Below, piece by piece: positions 55,667-64,000 of a DNA stretch of 64,000 nucleotides. Origin of the DNA: Methylothermaceae bacteria B42 (GTDB lineage: Bacteria; Pseudomonadota; Gammaproteobacteria; Methylococcales; Methylothermaceae); the NCBI GenBank assembly GCA_001566965.1, contig LSNW01000031.1:1-64000 (forward strand). Direction: 5' to 3'. The position numbers and the translations under genes are program-made. The notes under the pieces were generated by a model. It did no database searches and had not been told where the DNA came from. It was given only the letters and a program-made list of their open reading frames with translations. Numbering within the stretch: position 1 is the stretch's first letter; every line of letters begins with the position of its first letter.

Positions 55667-57337
55667 TTAAAACAATCCGCTGATTCTGCCATTATCATCA
55701 ATATCAATCCGCTCCGCTGCCGGAACCTTGGGCAATCCGGGCATGGTCATGATATTGCCGCAGATCACCACCACAAATTCCGCGCCGTGGGCCGGCCGTA
55801 CTTCCCGGATATTCAGGATATGGCCAGTGGGCGCTCCCAATAGGCTGGGATCGCTGGAAAAGGAATACTGGGTTTTGGCAATACAAACCGGATAATGAGG
55901 ATATTCCTTGCTGAGAGATTGCAGTTGCGCTTTCACCTTGGCATCAGCTTCTATGCCTGCCGCACCATAGATTTTGGTGGCAATGGTTTCGATCTTGTCC
56001 CACAAGGGCAGGTTATCTTCATAAAGAAAACGGAAATCGTTGGGCTGTTCCACCATGGCCAATACTTCCCGGGCCAGATCTTCCGCACCCGCGCCTCCTT
56101 CCGCCCAGTGTCTGCACACGATTGCTTTCGATCCAAGCGCCTTGACTTTTTGTTGCAGCAGAGCAATCTCCGCATCGGTATCAGAAACGAAATGATTGAT
56201 GGCTACGACGCAGGGTAGGCCAAAGTGCTGGCGAATGTTTTGCAGATGCCGTTCGAGGTTAACGAAACCCGCCTCCAATGCCTGAAGATTTTCCTCCTGA
56301 AGCTGATCCTTGGGCACCCCGCCATGCATTTTCAGCGCCCGGACCGTTGCCACCAACACGACCCCATCGGGTTTCAACCCGGTTTTCCGGCATTTGATAT
56401 CAATGAATTTCTCCGCCCCCAGATCGGCGCCAAAACCCGCCTCGGTCACCACATAATCGGCCATTTTCAAGGCAGTTTTGGTGGCTAACGCGGAATTACA
56501 ACCGTGGGCGATATTGGCAAAGGGCCCACCATGTATCAATACCAGGTTGCTTTCAAGAGTTTGTACCAGGTTGGGGCGAATCGCATCCTTCATGAGCGCC
56601 GCCATTGCCCCGTGGGCCTTGAGGTCTTTGGCAAACACCGGTTTACCAGCGCGGTTATAGCCCACTAACACGTTCCCCAAACGCTGTTTTAGCTCTCCCA
56701 GGGAATTCACCAGGCACAACACCGCCATGACTTCCGAAGCAACAACGATATCGAAACCATCCTCTCTAGGCACGCCATTGGCCTTGCCCCGAAGTCCCTC
56801 CAGAATATAGCGGAGGTTGCGGTCATTCATATCCACCACTCGCTTCCAGGTGATTTGGCGTACGTCCAAATCCAAAGCATTGCCATGATGAATATGATTA
56901 TCGGCCATGGCTGAAAGCAGGTTGTTGGCCACGCCAATAGCGTGGAAATCCCCGGTAAAGTGCAGGTTGATATCTTCCATCGGCACCACCTGCGCCCGGC
57001 CGCCGCCGGCAGCGCCCCCTTTAATCCCGAAACAAGGTCCCAAAGAAGGTTCGCGCAAACAAATCAAGGCTTTCTGGTCCAGGCGGTTAAGCGCATCTCC
57101 AAGCCCCACGGTGGTTGTGGTTTTGCCTTCACCGGCAGGGGTTGGGCTGATGGCCGTCACTAGAATCAACTTGCCATCGGGCCGATCCTGTACCCCTTGA
57201 ATATAATCGAAAGATAGCTTGGCCTTATAGTGACCATAGGGATCTAGGAATTTGTCATCAATGCCAAATTGCTGTTTCGCCAATTCTGTAATCGGCCGCA
57301 TTTTGGCCCGTTGCGCGATTTCAATGTCAGATAGCAT
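55667..57337 (-). CDS. fhs: Formate-tetrahydrofolate ligase
   Basis: 556 aa, the family length. ATP-binding loop [14 protein letters not shown] near residue 65; further conserved segments [16 protein letters not shown] and [20 protein letters not shown]. It joins formate to THF with ATP, feeding C1 units at the formate level into the serine cycle and biosynthesis. The C-terminus is intact. Monocistronic. Confidence 0.97.
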   Translation of the reverse strand: MLSDIEIAQRAKMRPITELAKQQFGIDDKFLDPYGHYKAKLSFDYIQGVQDRPDGKLILVTAISPTPAGEGKTTTTVGLGDALNRLDQKALICLREPSLGPCFGIKGGAAGGGRAQVVPMEDINLHFTGDFHAIGVANNLLSAMADNHIHHGNALDLDVRQITWKRVVDMNDRNLRYILEGLRGKANGVPREDGFDIVVASEVMAVLCLVNSLGELKQRLGNVLVGYNRAGKPVFAKDLKAHGAMAALMKDAIRPNLVQTLESNLVLIHGGPFANIAHGCNSALATKTALKMADYVVTEAGFGADLGAEKFIDIKCRKTGLKPDGVVLVATVRALKMHGGVPKDQLQEENLQALEAGFVNLERHLQNIRQHFGLPCVVAINHFVSDTDAEIALLQQKVKALGSKAIVCRHWAEGGAGAEDLAREVLAMVEQPNDFRFLYEDNLPLWDKIETIATKIYGAAGIEADAKVKAQLQSLSKEYPHYPVCIAKTQYSFSSDPSLLGAPTGHILNIREVRPAHGAEFVVVICGNIMTMPGLPKVPAAERIDIDDNGRISGLF

Positions 57338-57659
57338 GCTTCTTCATCCTTTTAATCAGCGCTGGTCGCCTTACCCTAGCTTTATTGGATTTTGGCGGCA
57401 ACCCAGCATTCAACCGAAATATTTAACTGTAAACTGATGTTACGCACTGTCATTTCGAGCGTAGCGAGAAATCTAGCCGCCACAAAATGGATGCTGATGT
57501 GTCAAGATTTCTCCCGCCGGTCGAAATGACAGCCAAGGATAGCGTGAACCTGCACCTATCTGCCGGTGGCTGCGTAACATCAGCTGTAAAGACAAAGATT
57601 AAAAGGAATATCGGCGCAGGGCAAATAAAAAGCCAACCCTCACCAAGACCGCATCATTT
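57338..57659. repeat. Intergenic region with a nested palindromic element (57434-57583)
   Basis: Outer inverted repeat ctgatgttacgca (57434) / tgcgtaacatcag (57571-57583) encloses a second one, ctgtcatttcga (57447) / tcgaaatgacag (57521-57532), with agaaatct / agatttct inside. The total is 150 bases, non-coding and MITE-like. No gene in this gap. Confidence 0.75.
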
Positions 57660-57886
57660 AAACACGTAAAGTATCGATTGCCGGGGCTGGTGGTCTGATT
57701 CGAAAACCTCGCCGGCAGGGAGGCTGGCGTGGAGCCTACAGGGGCGAGAGCCGGACCGAAAGTCCAGTGGATTTTCGCAGCCGGGCGAACGCCCAAACAG
57801 GGAGGTTTGGGCAGGACTTTCTTGCGCAGCCCGATTGCGCCGCAAGAAAATATTCACGGCGCCTTACGAATGCAGACCACCCATAG
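57660..57886. repeat. MITE-like element, copy 2
   Basis: Same orientation and layout as 31868-32100: aaacacgtaaagtatcgattg, ggtggtctgattcg (57689), and right end cgaatgcagaccacc (to 57882). The terminal repeat has decayed by several bases relative to copy 1. Confidence 0.85.
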
Positions 57887-57954
57887 CGTTCCGAGCAGTT
57901 ACGACCCACTAATAATGTAAAGACGGAGCTGGCTTTTTACTGCAAACCAATTAA

Positions 57955-58296
57955 TCAGGCTTCGGGAGGCGGCAATTTGAGAGCTTCCTTAAATTTAGCG
58001 ATATGGCGGATGCCTTCGGAATCAATTACTTCTATGTTGTGCAGCCCTTCTGGACCGTCTTCCACGAGTATCTTGCCAGGATGAGGCACCAAATGATCGA
58101 CCCCTTCCAGTATAAACTCCACAAGGTCATCTTTGGGATCATAACTAACACCATAGAACGGAACCCACTCCGCTTCGATTTGATCTCCCAAATTCATGCT
58201 CGCCACTTCAATTTCCGCTTGCACGGCTTTCAGATGCGCGGAAACATGGTCAAAATAGGTTTCCCATTGGGACTTAGGTAATTCACGAGTGGCCAT
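57955..58296 (-). CDS. DUF5335-like small protein
   Basis: 113 aa from ATG 58296, set by GGAGGAGA upstream; a longer frame to 58446 runs through a repeat and is not used. Acidic, soluble, beta-rich: MATRELPKSQWETYFDHVSA, then YDPKDDLVEFILEGVDHLV. The N-terminal RELPKSQWxxYFD pattern fits DUF5335. Function unknown. Confidence 0.75.
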   Translation of the reverse strand: MATRELPKSQWETYFDHVSAHLKAVQAEIEVASMNLGDQIEAEWVPFYGVSYDPKDDLVEFILEGVDHLVPHPGKILVEDGPEGLHNIEVIDSEGIRHIAKFKEALKLPPPEA

Positions 58297-58382
58297 AACA
58301 ATCTCTCCTCCATTAATAAACAAATCCACAGGTTCATTATGTAAATGGGGGCTATGGCAAAAATTCACAAGGCCTGTTTCAA

Positions 58383-58559
58383 ACCTAAATTCTGCATGTG
58401 ATTCGAGCACCGAGGGTGTCAAGCAAGGCATTAGGCAAGGCGGCAAGCTAATTTTCGCGCAGGCATAGCAGCGCTACTTCGAGCAAAATTTGGCGCGGCC
58501 AACGCAGCATAAAGGCTTGATTTGGCAGCCGAATGCCGAAACACTTGCAGAATTTAGGT
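58383..58559. repeat. Element with 14-bp perfect terminal inverted repeats
   Basis: acctaaattctgca (58383-58396) and tgcagaatttaggt (58546-58559) bound 177 bases without a gene. The right end abuts the stop codon of the DsrC/TusE gene. MITE-like; one copy in the window. Confidence 0.75.
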
Positions 58560-58888
58560 CAGATACAATGGGGTGGTTTCGGCAAACCCGCTATTTTACA
58601 GGCATATTTCAAGGGGCCTTTAGGAAACAGACGATGCAAATAACGGCTATTACCCTTTTCTTCTCCAAGCGACTGGGCGATGGCCTTGACAAACATCCGC
58701 ATGTTGGGGAAGTGTTGATAGGTCAAGTAATATTCCCGTATGAACTGGATCACCTCCCAATGCGCGTCGGTTAATGGAATTTGGTCGCGCTCTGCAAGCA
58801 TTTGGGCAACTGCTTCGTTCCAGTCACTCAAGTCTTCCAGAAAGCCTTCCTCTGTAACCTGGATGGTTTGGCCGTTGACATTCAGCAT
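58559..58888 (-). CDS. tusE: TusE/DsrC-family sulfur carrier with both cysteines
   Basis: 109 aa. Conserved core DAHWEVIQFIREYYLTYQHFP and EEKGNSRYLHRLFPKGP. The C-terminus is YACKIAGLPKPPHCI, so it has CysA (C108) and also CysB (C97), as in DsrC; E. coli TusE keeps only the last one. It carries sulfur received from the TusBCD relay for tRNA 2-thiouridine. The ATG overlaps the tusB stop (TGATG). Last gene of tusDCB-E. Confidence 0.92.
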   Translation of the reverse strand: MLNVNGQTIQVTEEGFLEDLSDWNEAVAQMLAERDQIPLTDAHWEVIQFIREYYLTYQHFPNMRMFVKAIAQSLGEEKGNSRYLHRLFPKGPLKYACKIAGLPKPPHCI

Positions 58889-59193
58889 CACCACGACAAA
58901 ATACGGGAATAAGTTTCAGTCAGTCCGACAAATTCTGCAAAAGAAACCAGCGTAATACTATCCAGCAACGCTTCCGGGGCAATTCCCCGCGCGGCCAAAT
59001 CTTCTTCTAAGACATAAATTGTCGCGGAAGATTGCTTTAAAACTTTAGAGACTGTACTGGCTTTTTTTGCACCAACCACGGCGCCGCCAAGCAATAATAC
59101 AGCGTCGTTTTCATTTGTCCGCTCAAGGCATTGACGAAAACCACCGGTTTGCGAAGGCGATTGAAAAACCAAATGAAGTATCCCCACCGTCAT
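58888..59193 (-). CDS. tusB: Sulfur relay protein TusB/DsrH
   Basis: 101 aa DsrH-like fold: ILHLVFQSPSQTGGFRQCL, IYVLEEDLAARGI, and the C-terminal Trp. Part of the TusBCD hexamer that passes persulfide from TusA to TusE. Overlaps tusC by one base and tusE by 3. Confidence 0.9.
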   Translation of the reverse strand: MTVGILHLVFQSPSQTGGFRQCLERTNENDAVLLLGGAVVGAKKASTVSKVLKQSSATIYVLEEDLAARGIAPEALLDSITLVSFAEFVGLTETYSRILSW

Positions 59194-59555
59194 TACCCCG
59201 GCAAAAGGCGGTCGTGTTTATCCATCAAGCTGGGAACATGGGAGCGTTCGATCGTTTGCACCGATACAATCAAGTCTTTCTCATTGAGACCCCGTTCGAG
59301 CAGCGATTCCTTTTCTACCCATAAGGGTCCGATATCGTACAACGCCAGCGATTGTATCAACCCGGAAAGGTTTTTGTAGCCCAATTGCCCAGGTTGCTGA
59401 GCCTGCTTCAATGCCCAAACCCCGTCTTCCACAAATAATACTGATGAGGGCTGCTCAAAGGCGGCCAATGTCATCAATTGCTCTAATGCTTCCTGTACGT
59501 GGAGGCCATCAAAGGGCATGGAACGTAAGACCAACAGGTACCGAAGGCTAATCAT
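59193..59555 (-). CDS. tusC: Sulfur relay protein TusC/DsrF
   Basis: 120 aa with the DsrE/F fold: LLVLRSMPFDGLHVQEALEQ and SSVLFVEDGVWAL, DIGPLWVEKESLLERGL. Structural subunit of TusBCD. Overlaps tusD by 4 bases and tusB by one. Confidence 0.92.
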   Translation of the reverse strand: MISLRYLLVLRSMPFDGLHVQEALEQLMTLAAFEQPSSVLFVEDGVWALKQAQQPGQLGYKNLSGLIQSLALYDIGPLWVEKESLLERGLNEKDLIVSVQTIERSHVPSLMDKHDRLLPG

Positions 59556-59917
59556 TTGAATACCATAACTCGGTCCGCCTCAATCATGGCTTCGGCGGAA
59601 AGCGCCAGTCCCGCCACCCTAAACCCTGGCGCCAATTGGCTTTCTGAATTTTTCCAAACGCCTCGGCGCAAGGCGGCAGCGGAACAGATAACCAAATCGA
59701 TACCATGCTTAACAGCAAGCTCGGACCACCGTTCTATCTTATTCGGCTCATCACCGGGAGGCGCTGCTTGATTGAGGGCATGGTAAACCCCATCTTGATA
59801 GAAAAACACCCGTAGTATCTGGTGTCCCTTGGCAAGCACCGCAGTCACAAAAAAATAGGCGGTATCCGCCGCTTCGCTATGATAGGGGCTACTATTGATT
59901 TGTATTAAGTATTTCAC
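59552..59917 (-). CDS. tusD: Sulfur relay protein TusD/DsrE
   Basis: 121 aa. Active Cys is at residue 78 (DLVICSAAALRRG), the same number as in E. coli TusD, and carries the persulfide. First gene of the tusDCB-E unit, divergent from the M48 protease gene by 53 bases. Confidence 0.94.
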   Translation of the reverse strand: MKYLIQINSSPYHSEAADTAYFFVTAVLAKGHQILRVFFYQDGVYHALNQAAPPGDEPNKIERWSELAVKHGIDLVICSAAALRRGVWKNSESQLAPGFRVAGLALSAEAMIEADRVMVFK

Positions 59918-59970
59918 GAACCCTGCTTGGATTATATGGTCACTGAAGAATACCCAGTTATACTGCCTAT

Positions 59971-61395
59971 ATGACGTATCGAATTGTATTGGTGCTTGCG
60001 CTCATCTTCTTCACCCCGCTGGCCACGCCTATTGAGGAGTTGCCGGAAATGGGCGCGCCTTCAGATAGCGTGCTTACGCCCATCGAGGAAAAACGTCTGG
60101 GTGATGCGTTTTTCCGCAGTCTTCACCGCCATCTTGACATCAATCAAGACTTGGAAATTGCCAATTATATCGCCTCTCTTGGGAACAGTCTGGCCAGTCA
60201 TAGCGATGCGCCTGCCCATGCGTTTCATTTTTTCGTGGTGCTATCACCGGAAATCAACGCTTTTGCCGGACCTGCCGGTTACATAGGCGTCAATTCCGGG
60301 CTGATTCTAAAAACCCGCTCCGAAAGCGAGCTGGCTTCCGTTATCGCCCACGAAATCGCCCACGTCACTCAAAATCACCTACACCGGGCCTTTGCCGCCG
60401 CCAAACGCATGACATTGCCAATGGCGGCGGCCACCCTGGCGGCCATACTCATCGGCACCCAAGTACCAGAGTTGGGTCAAGCCGCCTTGATCGCCCTGCA
60501 AGCCGGTGGGGTTCAGTATCAAATCAATTTCACCCGGGATAATGAAAAAGAAGCCGACCGCATTGGTCTGCAAATCCTGGCCAAAAGCAATTTTAACCCG
60601 AGAAGCATGCCGACTTTCTTTGAGCAGCTGCAACAATCGACGCAATTTTTGGGCAGGGATTTACCAGAATTTTTACGCACTCACCCGGTTACCAGCTCGC
60701 GGATTGCGGATACGCGGTCGAGAGCGGAGAAATTTCCTTACCGCCAGTATCCCGACTCTTTGTCTTACCTGCTAACCAAGGCAAAACTGCAGGTTTTGAC
60801 CTCAGGGAATTTAGAAAGCACGGTCGCAGACTTTCGCAGCCGCTTAAATCGCGGCACACCCAAGCAGCGCGCCGCGGTCAAATACGGCCTGGCTTTGGCT
60901 CTACAACGTCAGCACCATCTCAAACAAAGCCATGAGCTGCTCGCCCAGTTATTAGCGGACTTCCCCGACCAGCCCCAATTCATCAACGCCATCGCCCAAG
61001 TGGAAATTGAAATGGGCCAAATCCCGGCAGGTCTGAAACGTTATCAAGCCGCCTTGCGCCGTTTCCCCGCTTCCAGGATTCTGCGCCTGGAATACGCCCA
61101 GGCACTATTAGAAACCCACCACTTTGATTCCGCCCGTAGATTATTGACTCCCTACGCAAACAATCCTCGCTTTCCAAGGCTGTACAAATTATTATCCCGC
61201 GCCTACGCAGGCCTCGGCCAAAACGCCGAGGCCCATCGCTACATGGCGGAATATTATTATGCTACCGGTAATCTGGAGAGCGCGATCCGGCAGGCCAAAC
61301 TGGCCACCAAAACCGCCTCTGGCGACCGAATTGTCGCCGCAATTGCAAAAGAACGCTTGCGCTACTTCAAGGCGGAAAAAAAAGCACGAAAATAA
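59971..61395 (+). CDS. Periplasmic M48 metalloprotease with TPR repeats, BepA-like
   Basis: 474 aa. Signal peptide, then an M48 peptidase domain (zinc motif VIAHEIAHVTQNH, and EKEADRIG with the third ligand). The C-terminal half (about 270-470) consists of TPR-type helical repeats. BepA in E. coli degrades or helps assemble outer membrane proteins such as LptD. Convergent with the ubiH-type gene (2-base gap). Confidence 0.93.
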   Translation: MTYRIVLVLALIFFTPLATPIEELPEMGAPSDSVLTPIEEKRLGDAFFRSLHRHLDINQDLEIANYIASLGNSLASHSDAPAHAFHFFVVLSPEINAFAGPAGYIGVNSGLILKTRSESELASVIAHEIAHVTQNHLHRAFAAAKRMTLPMAAATLAAILIGTQVPELGQAALIALQAGGVQYQINFTRDNEKEADRIGLQILAKSNFNPRSMPTFFEQLQQSTQFLGRDLPEFLRTHPVTSSRIADTRSRAEKFPYRQYPDSLSYLLTKAKLQVLTSGNLESTVADFRSRLNRGTPKQRAAVKYGLALALQRQHHLKQSHELLAQLLADFPDQPQFINAIAQVEIEMGQIPAGLKRYQAALRRFPASRILRLEYAQALLETHHFDSARRLLTPYANNPRFPRLYKLLSRAYAGLGQNAEAHRYMAEYYYATGNLESAIRQAKLATKTASGDRIVAAIAKERLRYFKAEKKARK

Positions 61396-61397
61396 CC

Positions 61398-62615
61398 TCA
61401 AACCAATAATGACTCTCCCCGCGCTAGCCTCGGCAAATTCCCTTGCAGCCCCATGGCGTAACGCATAACTGCCAGGCGGGCGGGATAAAGCCGTTGTGCC
61501 AGGCTCAAGCCCAGGTTCCGCACCAGCTTCAAGGGAATGGAAGCATTGCTGAAAACCCGATAAAACAAATCCATCGTGGTCATCATGGTGAGATTATCCC
61601 GCCGGCGCATGACTTCGTACTCTTTGAGAACCTTGTAAGCGCCAATATCTTTTTGTTTGGCGTGGGCATCCACCAGCACTTGCGCCAGGGCCGCCGCATC
61701 CAGCAGACCGATATTCACGCCTTGCCCAGCCAATGGGTGAATCATATGGGCCGCATCCCCAATGAGAGCCACGCCTTCTTTGACATAGTGCTGGGCATGT
61801 TGGCGCTTGAGTGGGAAACTGCCCCGGTTTTCAATCCGGACAATATCCCCCAGCTCCCTGGGAAAAGCCTCATACAAAGCATTTAATAAGGCACCGTTGC
61901 CAAGGGACTGCAGCTCCCGCACTTTTTCCGGGCGTTGATACCAAACCAAAGAGGCATGTTGACCCGGCAGCGGCAAAAAAGCTTGCGGTCCTTCGGGGGT
62001 GAAACGTTGCCAGGTAATGTCTTGTTGGCCATAGGCGGTTTCCACCGTCAACACCAAGGCGGATTGTTCGTAGTCCCAGGCAGTCACCCCTATAGCCGCA
62101 GCCTGACGCACCTGGGAACGCCCGCCATCGGCCGCCACCAAAAGCCGGCAGCTCAAAACACGCCCATCTTCCAGCGCCAACTCCGAACCTTTGCCTTGAT
62201 ATTGAATCCGTTTGGGCTTGGCAGGACAGATAAAATCGATATTGTCAAAATCCTTTAAACGCTTTAATAAGCCTAATTGGATCAAGCGGTTTTCGATGAT
62301 ATAGCCCAGCTCCGGGTATTTGAGATCGCGGCTGCGGAATTCCGTGCCATCAGTCATTTCCCAGACTTTCATGCGCCGAAACGGGCACAGACGCATCTCG
62401 GCGATGGGATTCCATGCGCCTACACTTTCCAGAATTCTACGGGATGCGATACTAATTGCAGAAACTCTAAGATCCAGGGGTTGATCCGGTTCAAAAGGCT
62501 GAGGGGGGCTGCCTTCGATAACTGCTACTTTCAAAGGCAAATTCCCCAGTGAGCACGCCAGGGTCGCCCCAACCATTCCACCACCAACGATAATCACATC
62601 GTAGTGTTGTTTCAT
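61398..62615 (-). CDS. UbiH/UbiF-family FAD monooxygenase (ubiquinone synthesis)
   Basis: 405 aa from ATG 62615 (MKQHYDVIIVGGGMVGATLA). FAD motif GGGMVGA near the N-terminus, the DG motif LLVAADGGRSQVRQ, and GDAAHMIHPLAGQGVNIGLLDA. Such enzymes hydroxylate the quinone ring in ubiquinone synthesis (UbiH, UbiI, UbiF or UbiM); which position is not clear. A longer frame from 62645 lacks support. Confidence 0.92.
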   Translation of the reverse strand: MKQHYDVIIVGGGMVGATLACSLGNLPLKVAVIEGSPPQPFEPDQPLDLRVSAISIASRRILESVGAWNPIAEMRLCPFRRMKVWEMTDGTEFRSRDLKYPELGYIIENRLIQLGLLKRLKDFDNIDFICPAKPKRIQYQGKGSELALEDGRVLSCRLLVAADGGRSQVRQAAAIGVTAWDYEQSALVLTVETAYGQQDITWQRFTPEGPQAFLPLPGQHASLVWYQRPEKVRELQSLGNGALLNALYEAFPRELGDIVRIENRGSFPLKRQHAQHYVKEGVALIGDAAHMIHPLAGQGVNIGLLDAAALAQVLVDAHAKQKDIGAYKVLKEYEVMRRRDNLTMMTTMDLFYRVFSNASIPLKLVRNLGLSLAQRLYPARLAVMRYAMGLQGNLPRLARGESLLV

Positions 62616-62943
62616 AGCATTGATCCTCATTTTGAAAGATAGCATTGGTCAAGATCCGATCATACTCGATATTGAACCAAGGCGGAATAAAAGAAAACCG
62701 GATTTACCCGCTCATCACTTACCCAACCTTAGTAACGTCGCATCAACGGGTTCTCAACAAGAAAACGGCGCTTTCATGTCAATCCGTCAATGTATGAAAT
62801 CACTCAAATTGCGAATCAAGAAAAACTTTCAGCCCGCCGCCATCTCTCAAACTGTATTACCTACCTTTCGCTTCACTACTTATTGGATTGGGTTACCACA
62901 AGCAGTTGCGTTGACAATCCTCTTCCGCAATCTGTAGCAAATG
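62616..62943. other. Intergenic gap upstream of the monooxygenase
   Basis: About 330 bases. It should hold the promoter of the monooxygenase gene and the end of the porin gene. No terminator hairpin or gene is evident. Confidence 0.35.
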
Positions 62944-64000
62944 TCAAAAGGTCAGCTGAGTGCGGACCTGAAAGATGTCCAGATCCTCGGCCTGTTTGAT
63001 ACGGCTGTTGTTGAGCTGGTGGGTCCAGTCGAACATCAAGCGCACGAAAGGATTCAAGTACCAGTTCATCCCGGCGGTAAAATCCTGGGCACGACCACCA
63101 TGAACATCGTCGTCGTTGAGATCGACCCAGCCGTAACGGGCTGCCAGTTCCCACGCGCCCAGACCGCCATTGCCGAGACTGAAGAGCTGATGGGGCTTGA
63201 GGCGCTTGAACTTGCCCGCCGCCAGTTTGTAGGAAGCAGCCTTAGACTCGCCGGTCAGCGACCAGGTTGCCTGGACGTGGAAACCGTCGAAGCTAACGTC
63301 CTTCAGCCCGCCCTTGCGGTTCAGCATCGCATGGGTATATTCCCCTTCCACGCCGAAAGGCCCGTACACCACCGCGGCCTCGCCACCGATCAGGCCGACG
63401 TCCTCGGTGTCGGAGAGAGTGCCGCTATCGACTAGCTTGAAGCCAGACTGGTGCGAGCTTTTGTATTTAAACCGCGGGCCGCCTCCGTTGCTGGGTTGGC
63501 GGTAGGCGCCGCGAAGGCCGAAGTGCACGACACCCTCCTCGTTATGCAGCGGGACAAAAATCAAACGACCGGCACTCCCCCAACCTTCGTCGTTGCCCTT
63601 GCCGATACTCTCACCATAGAGGCCGGCGGCGGCGAACCAGTTTTTGCCATGAGATTGCAAGCGCATCCCCAGGGCGCGGTCAACCACCGCTTCGGTGATG
63701 CTGGTGTCTATCGCCCGTTCGATGAAGGGGATGTCATTGGAGCTCATTTCGACCTCCAGGCTGAAGGGCTGCTTCTGGTGACCGAAGCCGATAAAGTCCA
63801 ATCCATAGGGGTTTAGGCCAGTGTATCCGACCCACAAATCTTTAATGTGGGTTTCGTTGTGAGCGAAATCGTATTGCGCGGAGTATTTCCAGTCGCGAAA
63901 GAATTTACCCTTGACGTGCAGACGGCCACGGCGGATTTCCAAGCCATCGTCGATGTTCTGGCCCACGATGTTATCCTGGTCGTGATAAGCTGCTTGCAGG
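62944..64000 (-). CDS. Porin of the OprO/OprP (phosphate-selective) type, N-terminus outside window
   Basis: About 350 residues to the window edge; the frame is open to base 64000, so the start and signal peptide lie outside. Beta-barrel features: DGLEIRRGRLHVKGKFFRDWKYSAQYDF at the N-terminal side, EMSSNDIPFIERA, and a C-terminal strand ending in Phe (FQVRTQLTF), the outer membrane insertion signal. Pfam group Porin_O_P; may take up phosphate, polyphosphate or other anions. GTG at 63966 is not the true start, since homology continues upstream. Confidence 0.9.
   Translation of the reverse strand, partial: LQAAYHDQDNIVGQNIDDGLEIRRGRLHVKGKFFRDWKYSAQYDFAHNETHIKDLWVGYTGLNPYGLDFIGFGHQKQPFSLEVEMSSNDIPFIERAIDTSITEAVVDRALGMRLQSHGKNWFAAAGLYGESIGKGNDEGWGSAGRLIFVPLHNEEGVVHFGLRGAYRQPSNGGGPRFKYKSSHQSGFKLVDSGTLSDTEDVGLIGGEAAVVYGPFGVEGEYTHAMLNRKGGLKDVSFDGFHVQATWSLTGESKAASYKLAAGKFKRLKPHQLFSLGNGGLGAWELAARYGWVDLNDDDVHGGRAQDFTAGMNWYLNPFVRLMFDWTHQLNNSRIKQAEDLDIFQVRTQLTF

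Noticed and set aside
1-64000. CRISPR arrays, rRNA genes, prophage modules and replication origins
   Set aside because: No regularly spaced identical repeats, rRNA-like sequence, phage structural genes or DnaA-box clusters were seen.

Overview
The window reads as chromosomal DNA of a gammaproteobacterial methanotroph (order Methylococcales; genus not resolved). The evidence is the 3' part of a particulate methane monooxygenase subunit C gene at the left edge, with all three copper-site ligands visible. A cytochrome P460-type gene, formate-THF ligase, a PEP-CTERM-type sorted protein and a MoxY-like histidine kinase with its regulator also fit that lifestyle. Most genes are ordinary gammaproteobacterial housekeeping or envelope genes of even composition. 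One AT-richer stretch, about 17.3-23.5 kb, is clearly accessory.

Layout. 1-1.5 kb: orphan pmoC (no pmoA follows), a bidirectional-looking terminator and an AP2-like protein on the other strand. 1.6-8.4 kb: a complete tripartite efflux system (TolC outer membrane channel, HlyD/YbhG adaptor, YbhF double ATPase, YbhS and YbhR permeases). 8.4-10.4 kb: marC and a beta-CASP metallo-hydrolase. 10.8-15.1 kb: a sigma-54 enhancer-binding protein divergent from a tightly packed four-gene operon (DUF938 methyltransferase, atypical SDR, DUF1326, DUF2182). The intergenic gap carries a near-consensus -24/-12 promoter and upstream palindromes; this is the best candidate for an undescribed system. 15.3-17.3 kb: a NarL-type two-component pair.

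17.3-23.5 kb: an IS91-family remnant, then a run of integron gene cassettes separated by attC sites with no integrase in the window (a CALIN). The cassettes carry an Mrr-type restriction enzyme, a protein with a HEPN-like RNELVH motif, small unknown proteins, an amber-interrupted gene and two decayed genes. One attC site is split by about 1.1 kb of foreign DNA that includes an IS110 fragment and is flanked by 11-bp direct repeats.

23.7-34 kb: an OmpA-type lipoprotein, a VPLPA-CTERM protein, nth with a small RnfB-like ferredoxin, metG, glgX, a DUF5658 membrane protein and a dicarboxylate symporter. 34-42 kb: type II secretion genes gspL-M-C/N-D, whose secretin end overlaps lplT tail to tail, and lplT-aas for lysophospholipid repair, with a perfect palindromic operator upstream. 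42-47.4 kb: a PAS-GGDEF-EAL protein, a TetR regulator and two tandem membrane-anchored CBS proteins. 48-50.8 kb: feoABC behind a Fur-box-like site. 51-55.3 kb: cytochrome P460, an AlkA-type glycosylase, a NUDIX hydrolase, an HTTM-DCC fusion and two small membrane proteins. 55.7-64 kb: fhs, a DUF5335-like protein, tusDCB plus a DsrC/TusE protein, a BepA-like M48 protease, a UbiH-type hydroxylase and a phosphate-selective-type porin cut by the right edge.

Several intergenic gaps carry small non-coding elements with terminal inverted repeats. Two families have two copies each within the window (about 31.9/57.7 kb and 26.4/55.4 kb).
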